From Corinectria fuckeliana (taxonomy: Eukaryota > Ascomycota > Sordariomycetes > Hypocreales > Nectriaceae), in assembly GCA_019137255.1 (NCBI GenBank), contig WPDH01000074.1, positions 558,001 to 622,000 on the forward strand: 64,000 nucleotides of DNA. Reading direction: 5' to 3'. This document shows, in pieces, positions 33,064 to 44,740 of the stretch; the stretch's first letter is position 1; each line of letters starts with the position of its first letter. Position numbers and translations under genes: made by a program. Under the pieces are notes generated by a model. That model did no database searches and was not told the origin of the DNA. It saw nothing but the letters and a program-made list of their open reading frames with translations.

Positions 33064-34701
33064 TTAGGCGGCAGCGGTAGCGGCAGCAACAGGGGCCTCG
33101 GTGGCCTCATCAGCTGCGGGAGCGGCGGCAGCAGGGGTGGCGGAAGCCTCCTGCTGGCTGTTGGTGGTCTCGCCCTCGGAGTGGTTGGCCTCCTCGTCGG
33201 TCTTGTCAGGGCTGTCGATAGCCACCTTGACTGCGATCTCACGGCCCTCAATCTCCTTGCCGTTCATCTCAGCAACAGCCTTCTGCTGCTGCTCCTCGGA
33301 AGCAAGAGTGACGAAGCCGAAGCCACGTCCCTTGCGAGCCTCGCCACGAGCCTGAAGCTTCTTGATCATAAATCGAGGAATAGGTCGTAGGGCGATCTTG
33401 GCAGAAGAAGGCTCATAGGTGTTGAAGAGCTCAATGAGCTGTTTGTCGAGGTTAGTGACATAATCTTCTCGGCCAGCACAGCGGGTAACGAACCTTCTCC
33501 TCAGTCAGGTCATAGGGGAGGTTGGCCACCATGACCTTGGTCTTGGAAGGAATTCCGTCGGCGGGAGGGCCACGCTCACGTCGCTCACGGGGCTCGCGGG
33601 GCTCACGGGGCTGGCGAGCTTGAGTCTTGGAGGTCTTCGTGGTCTCGTCAGTGTTGTTCTTGTTTGTGATGTCTGTCAATGGTTGAACCTCTGAAGTGGC
33701 TGGTGCAGCAGCTCCGGCGGCAGCGTCATCGGTAGCGGCGGCAGCCTCGGTAGTCTCGCCGTCCTTAGTCTCAACGGCTCCGTCCTGGGGATCGGTTAGT
33801 CTCTAGTTGTGAGGAAGGCATCATGTTGGATGATGACTCACAGCACGGCCACCGCGACCAGCGCGGCCAGCACGGCCGCGACCACGGCCACGACCACGTC
33901 CAGAAGGGCGGCGGCGGGAGCCCTCCGCGCCAGAACCCTCACCGTTAGCACCCTCAGTCTTCTCACCGGCAGGCTCAGGCTTGCGAGCGAGCTGGACAGA
34001 GACCTTGCGCTCGAGAATCTCCTTTCCGGAGAGCTCCTCAATAGCGCGCTCGGCCTCAGAAGGGGTAGAGAGGTCCACGAAAGCGTAGCCGACAGGGCGG
34101 TCGGTACGGGGGTTCTTTGGGATCGAGACAGACTCACTACACGGCCGAGGTTGGTCAGCAGGGGTCCCTAAAGCAGTGGTGTTGGTGTAGCGGCTAGGGA
34201 GCGGATCGACCATGGCGGTCAACACAGTAGAAGTGGGCCATGCAATGTGAATTCATCGCAAAAAAACCATGCACGCGGCTTGAAAAGCTCTGTCAGGTTG
34301 CCAGGCGCTCGTAAAACCTCCTGTTGATAATTCTCGAGATGCATCATCGATAGGCAGGCGCACGACAGACAACAGAGTCAAGACACGTGTCTCTTTTGGA
34401 TAGCGCCAACAGAACCGGGAACGGGGGCGATGGCAAGGAGACCAAGGACACGACTGATGATGGGTTGAGAAGGGAGTACTCACACAAGATAGCTCTTGAA
34501 GAAGTCCTTCAACTCCCCCTCAGTTGTCGCATAGGCCAGGTTGCCGATGTAGAGGCGGCGGCCCTCAGCAGCGCTGGCCGAGGCGGCCTCGTTGGCAGCC
34601 GTCTTGTCTTCGGCAGACTTGCTGATGGAGGTATTGCTCAGAGTGTTTGCGACGTCATTAACGGCAGCATCCACGTTGGTGTTGGTGTTGGCGGCAGACA
34701 T
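33064..34701 (-). CDS. Two-RRM RNA-binding protein with RG-rich linker
   Basis: Four exons: 34484-34701, 33842-34136, 33494-33784 and 33064-33438, giving 392 residues. RRM1 spans about residues 48-124, with RNP2 LYIGNLAY and RNP1 GYAFVDL. RNP1 is joined to the first exon by a GTGAGT donor that splits a valine codon. An Arg/Gly tract (GRGRGRGRGRAGRAGRGGRA) covers about 152-171. A region rich in PREPREPRERRERG precedes RRM2 (about 254-345, RNP2 VMVANLPY, RNP1 KGRGFGFVTL). The tail is Ala/Glu-rich. The layout suits a nucleic-acid chaperone or a splicing or ribosome-associated factor. I do not recognise a specific orthologue. The RNP aromatic positions are largely conserved, so RNA binding is likely. 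Confidence 0.88.
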
Positions 34702-37700
34702 GGCGGCGGCTGGTGTGGATGATGGAGGTGGTGTTTAGGTTGATTATGACGTTCGAACTGGGACCTGTGGAGGAACGTTCGAGGTGGAGGGATGCAAGTC
34801 CGAAAAGTTGAACTCTGGTGCAATATGGAGGAGTTTGATCAGGGTAGCTTCGTGCCCTAGAAACAGGTTGGGGATTAGACAGACGACGGTGCGTTGCGCG
34901 GAGACACAAGTAAACTGGATGTTGTGATGAAGAAGAGAAAGGGAGGGAAGAGACAGGAGTTGTCGCGCGAATCTGAAATATTTTTTTCGCCTTCGCCTTC
35001 GGGGGGGGAGGAAGGAAGGGGGCGTGTTGGCTTTGGTCGGTCAAGGGGGCGTGCAAGCGTGTGTGCAAGGTGTGTGAGAAAGTGGAAGTGGCCAGGCAGG
35101 CTGGGGAGCAAGGCAGGTGCGACGGGTGGAGGAGATGGAGGTTACTGATACGCGGGGTGTACTGATGAGTGCGGGCACTAACACTGAGCTGGCGAGGTAC
35201 CTTGAATCACTGTCAACGGTATACAGTACCTGCTCGAGCTCCCCAGGAGCTTTGTTGTGGATTCTCCCGCTGCTTGGTCCTGCCGCGTCGGGGCTGGGCT
35301 GGGGAGCTTGTTGCTTGCTTTCCCAGCGCCTGCCCCGTGCTGAAATCGGGGGCTCCCAGGCTTATTGAAGATAAGCCGGGCCACTACGTACACTGTTGTT
35401 GGGGCGGAAGGCAACCGTCCGCAAGATGCTCTCTCTACGAAGTGCGACTTCTTGGGCTGCTCAAGTTCGCTTTGCGCAGATCCGGACCTCGGGGATGCGA
35501 ATTTCGCAGTTCACGTAGGTATTAGGGCCTGAAGTGTGGGTGTGCGGGCCGGCCGTGCGTGTTGTGCGTGGTCGCTACGAATCGGTGTGTTCTCACTTCT
35601 CAGGCTCAAGACACCCGCGCCTGCACTTGTTGCGTTGTCGAGTGATTCGGGAGGAGGGAGGCGGCCTCGATATTGGCTGGGGAAGGCACGTCATTTTTTA
35701 CCTGGGTACTTCCGTAGGAGTCCCCAGGGAGGACGACGCCTACTTAGTAACTCACTAACTGGGGCAGGCAAGAGACACCTTCAGTGACACATCGCACTAC
35801 TGGGCACCTTCTTTAGGCGCAACGATGCCTGGTATCTTAGGTAGGCATTGTTTGCTTTTGCAGCTGTTCTATCGTTCCCGCCTCAGTGAAGAAGGCGCGT
35901 GCATCGGCGTGTGTGTCATCAGCCAACAGTAATTACCAGACATCAGGAACTTTCATTTGTGCATTGTAACGTCCAATTTCATACAGACACGTCTGTATTA
36001 ATGACCGTATAGCCGGGGTATCTATTTGCCACCGAGTGCCTGTATTGTCCAAAAAGAAGGGGTTAATTGCTGGAGGATTAACCCCTCCTATCCATTCGAT
36101 CAATCAGCCTGCGCATCAACAACCTTACCTACATGCACCAATAGCTAGGTAGCTACGCGACATGGAAAGACGCAAAACAGGGGCCAATCATCTTGCCAGA
36201 TATGCGTCGGGTTTTCCATCGTCTTCATGGGATTTGTTACGGACAGACGGTGATTGGGCCTTGAACAAGACTGGATAGCCAATCGCTGGCCTACAGCGGT
36301 CGAGGGACTACTTGGGTCGCTGCGCTGTCCCAGAAGACGGGATTGGAATACACTGCGCCTATTGCGATATTATACGGCTTGAGCCTTGCCTTTGAGGCTC
36401 GAGGCGAGTCGAGCCAGAGAGGTCGGTGCGTGGGTAGGTCGGGCTGGAGGAGGCCAGGGCTTGTTTGCGTATTTATACAGGCCCTTCACCCCTTGCTGCA
36501 CGTAGCAATTCCGCTTCAACTGCGGTAAATAGGATACTGCAGTAAACAATCGGAGAATGGCCTTTAAGCTTTTGATTGGTAGCCAAGGAGCGACTCGGTC
36601 CAGCCACTAGGCGTTATTCCGGTGTGCACTATTAGGGAGACTCTCTAGAGTTCCTTGTTGCCAATGCAAGTCAGCTTCGACGACTAGGTAGGTACTTAGC
36701 CTATGCTATCTGCTAAGGACTCGAAATGCGCGAGCCTGCAGTCCGTGCCACCATGTAAAACAACCAAAAGTGGTAATAGTTCGGTTTTTTAATCCCATAT
36801 TAGATGCACTGTTCAAGCCACAGGTTGACAGTCCAGGAGGCCGCGACAGCCAAAACAGCGCTTGTAGTCTACTTCAAGAGACTATGATCGCAACCAGGTA
36901 CATGACAACTGCAGTGCAATTTGTCGCCCGCATGAGTTGATGACATATGAAAATAGTTATTTCCGATTGAAGAGATATTAGTAGTGGTGCTCGGGGTCTC
37001 GAAGGCTCGCAAAGATACGGGATGTGGTTGTACCCGGACTCTCTGGCCTCGTAGACTCACACTGATGAAGCACAAATCCTTCCTTTGAAGTCGACGCATC
37101 CCGACGACACATCCTAATCGAGGCGTGCTGGCTTTTTCTCCGTCAACTTTACGACACTGCTCACAAGATTTCTCACGGTAGTTTCCGTAAGAAACACATG
37201 TCGTCCAACGCAGGGCAGGTCGAGGCGCCTCACAAGACCTAACGATGTAAGGTTGATAACCTCCTAGTTCTGGCCTCCAGTCTTAAACTGACGAACAGCA
37301 ACTGACAGCTCAGTAGACCATTTTGGTGCTTGATTTCGGCGCGTCTAACCTCGATCTGCCGCGTTGAGGATGAGACTAGACTAATACGCGCTTAGGCTCT
37401 CAGTACACCCATCCCATCACGAGACGTCTACGGGAGGTAAGCCTCATTTTCACTTTGCATGACTAGTTGATCGTCTCAGTTAAGTGAACGTCCTTGCCGA
37501 GCTTCTCCCTTGCACGGTGACGTTAGCAGACCTCGACTTTAAGCCAAAGGAAGGGTATGAATAAAATTTGGAGTTCTATATCACCCCTGTACCCTTGCTA
37601 ACTCGAACCTCGCGCAGAAACCCGATTTGTTGCTCGACTTGTCCCGCCCAACTCTTGTTCATAGGCCCCTACTCTGTTTACGAAGAAACCGTGACTGGTG

Positions 37701-38102
37701 ACCCGGATCATCCCAAATTCTTGCCAAAGTTGCTTGCGTCGTAGGAAGACCACTGACCCTCTCCTCGAAAAGTGTGGCATGCATGGTTAACAAGTCAGGT
37801 TTCTGGTCCGTGTTCAGAAAGCGGTAGGCATTTCCTCTGAAATACGAGCTGAGTTTTAGTAGCATAGATGTGTAAGAGGAAACCTTCTAGAACTCTCAGC
37901 GTCAGTAAGCCAGTGCGTTGGCGGTCTCCCCCCCTGGCCAACAAACCTGGACGAGCATCCGTGGTCGGGTTGGCCTGAACGCATCGGCGGACCAGAAGAA
38001 CGCACCCGCTGGATCGTCACCATGCACCTCGCCCATTCAGCTAGGGTGCCTGGCTGCTGCTGCATCCCAACATTAAACATTAGTCCGTACGAAGTACAAA
38101 GT
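34702..38102. other. Intergenic region left of the copia element
   Basis: About 3.4 kb. The left end is the promoter and leader of the two-RRM gene. From about 35500 to 38100 only short frames (60-80 codons) without motifs occur. Base composition is ordinary until the abrupt fall in GC inside the retrotransposon. Confidence 0.5.
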
Positions 38103-38107
38103 ACATG
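38103..38107 (+). repeat. Target site duplication (left copy), ACATG
   Basis: The 5-mer ACATG directly precedes the left LTR and recurs directly after the right LTR at 44534-44538, as expected for integrase-mediated insertion of a copia element. Confidence 0.88.
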
Positions 38108-38271
38108 TATTGATGTGACTGCGTGTATTATGTAACTGTACTAAGCTAGGAAAAGGGGGCGGAACGGTGAGTCCCCAAGGGGATCGCCGTTGTCGCTAGA
38201 TGCCTAGCATCTAAGGCAGAAATGTGGATAGTGCCTGATAGCAGGCCTGACTAGTGGTCCTACCACCAACA
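38108..38271 (-). repeat. Left LTR (3' LTR of the element)
   Basis: 164 bp, ending CCAACA and beginning TATTG, where TGTTG would be the unmutated inverted terminus. It differs from the right LTR at 14 positions by my alignment, all transitions. It keeps GC-rich blocks such as ggggatcgccgttgtcgc. Confidence 0.92.
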
Positions 38272-39989
38272 CACCCCCTCAGACTGGCTGCTAGGGGCAG
38301 TCAGTCTGACCGACTAATAAGACTATTCGTAACCATCTGATAGTACTAGCTAGCTAATTTCTTAGTGTTTCTAGCTCCTAAAAATAAGAGAATTCTTACT
38401 AGGGCTAAAATCAAACCTTAGTCTTAATCTAAAAGTATAATAGCTCTAGCTAGTACCCTAAGGTAATAGTTAGAGCTACTATATAGGATTCTAGCTTTAA
38501 AAGAAAGGTAATAAGAGAAAGAGGTTATTATTATATTTAGTAAAAGTATAAGAATTAACCCTTTTAGGCTTTTAAGCTAGTATTTTATATTAGCTACTAA
38601 GAGGGTCTTAAAATTATATAATATATAGTAGCTCTAACTATTATACTAAACTAACCTTTTTATTATTATAATAATAATATTACTAATCCTAATATATAAG
38701 GCTAACCTGTTATATTAATACTTTAATACCTAATAAGGCTATAAGACTATAGCTTTTATATTTTATTATACTAGTTAAGCAGCTTAATTAGTATAGCTAA
38801 TTATTTAATATTAAATTAAAAGACTAGGAGATATTAACTATATAGGAAAATTATATTCTAATACTATTTTTTAAGCTTTTTAGAGGTCTCTCTAGCTAAG
38901 TAATATATTAATATTACCTCTAATCTTATCTACCTCTTTTTATATAAACTAAGTTATTTAATATAAAAGTAAATAAGATTATTATAAAGCTAGAAACTAA
39001 AGGATCCTCTAAGTGTTTTTCTTTTCTAATTTAATAGTAAGATAATATAAGAAATTATAAGTATTACTAGGCCTATTATATAGCTCTATCTAAGGCTATA
39101 TATATTTATAATTATATAATAAAAGTTATATATTTTTATTCTAGAAGAGGCTTTATAAGGCTATCTACTAGCATTTAAGCTATAAGCAGCTAAGATATCT
39201 TAACTTTACTCTTTTAAATAAGCTTATAAACCTAGTAATAATAGATATTAATATGCTAAAATACTATAACTAGCTTAGCTAACTGCTTTATAATTAGCTG
39301 AATTATATTAATATTATTATACTAGATTTAAGCTGTGTTTTAGACTTTAATACTAACCTCTTTAAGAAGTTAACTTAAGGCTAGCTATTTCTTAACTACA
39401 CTTATAAGAGTAAGTAACTTAGCCTTTATACTTAATATAGTAACTATATTCTACTTTATAGCCTTCTAAGTGATAAGACTCTTATATAGTATAACTACCT
39501 AGCCCTATAAGGACTTTCTGGTTATTAGGTAGTCTCTAAAAGCTATATTTACAGCTATAAAGAGATTTTCCTAATTCTTAGCTACTATATAGTAAATATA
39601 AAGCTTCCTAGTGTTATAAAGGTAGCTAATATACTGTTTTACTACTCTATTATACTTAAGGCTTAGCTGATAACTAAATTAACTAAGCTTTAATAATATA
39701 TAGGATATATTAAGCCTTATAGTATTAGCAGGATAGCTTATACTACCCACTTTTATCTTATACTTTAAGATAAGGCTAAAGCTAGCTTTATATATTATAA
39801 GTATAAGAATCTATAAGAGTAGAGAGGTTTTTTTCTTATAGACTTCTAGTCTCTTACTATTTAACTTAAATTTCCTAGCTATAGTTAAAATATATAACTC
39901 TTAAGAGAGCTAAAAGTGACTTACTATATAGTCCCTAATAATCTTAATCCTTAGAAACTAGTATAACTCTTCTAGGTTCTTAACCTAAT

Positions 39990-40090
39990 ACTTTATTATT
40001 AGGGTATTATAAACCTATTACTATTTGCTTTTAAATTCTTTTAGCTATATTATAATAATATTATTTATATAAAAAAAGATAAAAAGCTTC
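39990..40090 (-). pseudogene. Reverse transcriptase remnant of the copia pol gene
   Basis: On the minus strand one frame reads FFYINNIIII followed by a stop codon. This corresponds to the copia RT active-site block, in which the YVDD motif has become YINN (codons at 40060-40071). The three changes are what G-to-A transitions on this strand would give (Val to Ile, two Asp to Asn). Stops flank it in all frames. It is described only as a decayed landmark for element type and orientation. Confidence 0.65.
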
Positions 40091-43000
40091 TTATATTTAA
40101 AAATATAAGAGTCCTTCTTATAAGCTTTAAAGCCTTAACTAGTAAAAAAGTAAGTGAGATTCTTATACTATAGCTTTAGTAATATCTGTAAGCTATAAAG
40201 AGCCCTTAAGAGCTTTAAAAAGACTCTCTTTTTAAATATTCTTAGTAGTAAATAGTAGTAAACCTTCCTACTTAGTAGAGCTTTAATAAAAGTGTTAATA
40301 ATATTATATTAATATGTATTAAGGTCTTTCTTATAGTATTTTATATATATTACCTAAAAAGTTTTATATACTAAGATAGATATATAAGTCTTAGCTTTAT
40401 TCTTATTCTGCTTATTACTATAAGCTACTAGGTGTATCTTAAAGTAAGTTATATAGCTCTATTTATTAACCTTATATATAAACACCTATTTAAGGTTAAT
40501 AAGCTAAATATTATTATTTAGCTTATTTATAAGAACTTTCTTATAGGCTTTTTTATCCTTTAGGTTCTTAATCTCTAAAAGAAGGCTTATATACTACTAA
40601 GGTACTTATAAGAAGGTTATAACTTACTTATATAACCTTAGGGTAAGTAATATTATACTAATATAAAGTGAATATCTTCTTGCTTTTAAAAGAGTTATAT
40701 TAATAATATGTTTTATCTTAACACGCTTTTTAAGTTTTTTTTGCTTTTATATCTTAAGGGCTTTCTCTAAGGGCTTCTAACTGTAGTACTTAGAGATTAT
40801 ATTAGCTTCCTAAAGGTGCTAGTTATAATCCCTTTAAGTCTTTTATAATAATTCCTCTAGTAACTAAAGAGAGGTATTATTAGAGTTATTATATAAGATT
40901 AAATTAGCCTTACTATCTATTTTATCTTCTAATATCTTATTAACCTGTTCTAGTATAATAATTTATATATTAATTAAACTATTATTATCTAATAAGTCTT
41001 ATAATTCTAATCTCTTTATAAAATTATTAGGTTCTGTTAAGTTATTACTGTTTTTAGCTTATATAGCTAATAAGATATTATTTATAATTTTAGGTAATAA
41101 ATTATATAATAGTGTTATACTTACTACCTTATATAATAAGCTAAACTAATATAAAGTATTATTAAGAAAAGTAACTTACCTTATAGCTCTCCTAGTAAGA
41201 GAGAGAAAAAGTAAAATAGTCTTAGATATAGTTTTAGCACTCTTAATCTTAGGGGTGCTTTTCTTTTCTTATAAAGTCTTAGTTTAAGGTTGCTATTACT
41301 AAGTGTATTAGACCTCTTTTTGTTATTATATCTCTCTTAGAGATATTATAAGTAGTGCTTAAATTTATAACTTAATAGAGTCTAAAAAAGACTTTATAGC
41401 TGTTATATTAAGACTATCTTTCTTACTAATATCTTTATTATTAAGAACCTCTCTTATATTAATTTAGTTTAGGATTTTATAGGTATATTTCTTATAAGCC
41501 TTTATATCTTTCTTACATCTTAGATTAAAGTATTCTTACTTATTAAACTATATATTAGCAGAGATTATAACCTTCTTATCTTAGGTTACTAGTATATAAA
41601 TTATATACTATAACTTACTCTTATAGCTAATAAGATACCTAATATAAGCTCTCTCTATAAGTAGGCTTAAGAACTTATATAACTTAATATATTCTAAGGT
41701 AGCTATAGTTATTAGGTAGGCTAAGCACCTAAAGACCTTAATATATACTTATAAGAGCCTTATATCCTTAGGGATATAACTATATATAGGGATATTATTC
41801 CTAACCTAGTCCTACTAGAGCTAGTAAGAGGTTACCTACTGATTTTTCTTTAATAAGGTGTATAGTTAAGAAGGTATACTACTATATAGTATATTTTAGA
41901 GGTAAGCTCTTCTAAGAGTCTTAACTTCTTAATTATAACCCTATTTTTTACCTTAATAATCCTTTCTGATATTTTAGCACTCTTGTTTTATATTAGGGTT
42001 AATAGGGTAGACTTATAGATAATTATACTATTATTCTTAAAGATCTCTTTTTTCTCTTTAGTAAAAAGAGCCTTCTTACTATTATACTATAAGAGTAAGA
42101 TCTTAAGGCTATATTAAGTTTATAGCTAGACTTATAACTTTCTAAATACGCTCTTAATATCTAACTTTAACTTTAGGGGGTAAAAAAAGTGTATTTTTAT
42201 TATTATATCTATAAATAAGACCTAATAATAGTAGCTGTTATATATAAGCACTAAAAAGTAATAAAAATTATAATTTATTACTTTTTTAGGCCCCTAAGAG
42301 ATATAGTCTAAAAACTTTCTTAAGACTAATATTATTACCTTTATTATAGTATAAACCTAATATTTCTTAAGAAGGAGTCTCTTAACTTTTACTTTTAAAC
42401 TTAATAAGGCTAGCTAATTAAGAGCTTTCTACCTTATATAACTATATTATTAATATTAGAGCTTAGTATCCTCTTTAGAGACTGTCTTAAGCTTTAAGGC
42501 TATTATAACTAGAGAGCTCTAGATAGATACTCTTATTAAAATAACCTACTAGTTTATATAAAGCTATATAAAGGCTACTATCTTAGAAGATCCTTTTATC
42601 TAAAGGACTTTTACTTTCTAATCCTAAATAATACTATTACTATATATCTAGAAGCTTAAGATTATATTAAGATATATTCTTAGTATATAGTAAGTATACT
42701 TAAGTCTAATAAGCCTGCCCTTAGGAAACTTAGAGTATTAAACTTTTAGGTTAACTATATTTTAGCCCTCTATAAACATCTTACTATCTCTTATATAAGT
42801 AGTCTCTCTAACCCCCTAATTAAAGCCTTCTTTAGAGAACTAGTCTATATAGTTAAAAAAGTAGTATAAGATACTAAAATTATAAATAGTAATATCCCTA
42901 ATTATAAGATCTATAAAGGTTATATTATATATAGCTATATATAGGGTATTTATATAAGGAATAAGGCCTAAAGGAGGGGTTTAATAAGTAATAGTAATTA

Positions 43001-44355
43001 TTTCTGCCTTCTCCTTTAGACTGCTAATTAGTATATAAATTACCTTCTTTACTAAGGTCTAAGTATTAGCCTTTTTTAGCTCTTTTAGGTACTTATTAAA
43101 CTGCTTCTTAAAAGTCTTATCCTGCCTAAGGTAAAAGCCTTAGCCCTCTAGGGTGTATTTCTTCTTATATAAGGCTAAGAAGTTAAAATATCTTTCCTAC
43201 TATATAAGTATCTATATAAGATATCTTCTTTTATAGCTAGGACACTTCTAACTTATAGCTTTAGTCTACTAGCTTAACTAAGAAGGGTTTAATAACCTAA
43301 GGGCTATTATAAAGTAAGCCTAAAAAGGATTTAACTTTTCCTTTCTTATATTATTATAAAAAAAGCGTATAATCTTAAGTAGATTATCTATCTTTTTGCT
43401 CTTACTCTCTTACCTTATAATAAGCTTATCCTAGGCGTAATAGAACTCTTACTAGGGCTTTATCGCCTTTAGGAACTCCCTTCTAGCCCTTTTCTTATTA
43501 ATAGTAATCATCTTATATATAATATAATTCTTTTAGGCCTTCTTAAACTAGTTAGCTTAGGCTTTCTAATCTTTTAACTCTTTTTTAGTTATTAGAGCCT
43601 AAAACTTTATCTTAACTTTATAGATATTATTCTTATCTTTAGGATTAATAAAAAGCTTAAGATAGCTAATAATCTCCTTAAGATCTTATATTTTCCTAAT
43701 ATGTATAGTATAACTGCCTAAGAGGGTCTTTAAGATAGATATCTTAAGCTTATCTAGCTTCTTCTTCTTAAGAGCCTTATCTTATAAGCTCTTATCTTAT
43801 CTTACCTGCTAAAGCATAAATAGCCTATTATTATTAGCTCACTTAATATTATAATCTTACTACTAATCTTTAAGGTTAAGCTAATAAATCTATATAGTAA
43901 GAGCTTTTTTCTTACTATTACTAATACCTAAAAAGTCTAGCTTTTTAGGCTTTATAAAGAAGTCTCTCTTATTAATAACTAGTATAAGATCTAATACTAG
44001 ATTATTAATACCTAATATAGTCTCTAAGCTAATATATTTCTAGATTCTATATATTATAGCTAAAGTGTAAATACACTTTAGCTATAAGGTCTAGTTCTTA
44101 GCCTTTTTTAGCTTAAGAAGAAAGTCTAAAGATGCTTTTATACTATTTGTATCTATTATATTAGTAGCTAAAAGTGCGCTAAGTACTTAGTAGGTAAATT
44201 ACTTTAGATTATATAAATCACTTAAATTAAAATTTATAAGCCTTAGCAGGTAATTACTCAGCTAGGAGAGGAATTAGTTGCTTATAGGTCTTTTCCTAAT
44301 ATTAAAAATAATACTAGATTAATACTAAAGGCTAGAATTCACTTAAAAAGTTGCT

Positions 44356-44369
44356 GCTAGGCTTATAAC
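44356..44369 (-). other. Degraded primer-binding site of the copia element
   Basis: The minus strand directly inside the right LTR reads GTTATAAGCCTAGC. It is complementary to the anticodon-side half of initiator tRNA-Met apart from transitions, the primer site typical of Ty1/copia elements. It fixes the right LTR as the 5' LTR. Confidence 0.7.
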
Positions 44370-44533
44370 TATTAATATGACTGCGTGTATTATATAACTG
44401 TACTAAGCTAAGAAAAGGGGGCGGAACAGTAAGTCCCTAAGGGGATCGCTGTTATCGCTAGATGCCTAGCATCTAAGGCAGAAATGTGGACGGTGCCCGA
44501 TAGCGGGCCTGACTAGTGGTCCTACCACTAACA
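44370..44533 (-). repeat. Right LTR (5' LTR of the element)
   Basis: 164 bp, same length as the left LTR. Of the 14 differences it carries the A or T state at 10 and the left LTR at 4, so both copies have been mutated independently. Confidence 0.92.
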
Positions 44534-44538
44534 ACATG
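44534..44538 (+). repeat. Target site duplication (right copy), ACATG
   Basis: Matches 38103-38107 exactly and directly abuts the right LTR. It marks the insertion point 202 bp before the TAH18 ATG. Confidence 0.88.
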
Positions 44539-44740
44539 CATCCTCCGAGATTGATAAGATCCAACCCGCCCGGCCGCCGGCTCCCCCCAAGGGACCGGAC
44601 ACTAAAAAGGGCGCTAACGATAATCTGGCCGCTGCGAACTTTTCCCATGCGGCACTGCGAAAGCGGACCCCCTCCGACGACCGACTTATTAGTCTTGTGG
44701 CTTGCTGCTTCACGACCATTCGGTCTCCATCCTCCTCGAA

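Larger units (their letters stand above)
38108..44533 (-). mobile_element. Full-length Ty1/copia LTR retrotransposon, inactivated by RIP-type mutation
   Basis: Two 164-bp LTRs bound a 6.1-kb interior, with 5-bp target duplications outside. The interior is extremely AT-rich with very few CpA or TpG dinucleotides and no open frame of 60 codons on either strand. Orientation is minus. Just inside the right LTR, the minus strand reads GTTATAAGCC, two transitions away from the half-tRNA-iMet primer site used by copia elements. Just inside the left LTR, the minus strand carries a purine-rich TGAGGGGGTG tract, a fitting polypurine tract. A decayed reverse transcriptase motif lies about two thirds along in the same orientation, in the gag-pol order expected for copia. 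No protein can be made from this copy. Confidence 0.92.

Noticed and set aside
38300..44360. AT-rich block considered as a mitochondrial or plasmid-derived insert
   Set aside because: Flanking LTRs with target duplications, copia primer site and an RT remnant explain it as a RIP-mutated retrotransposon.
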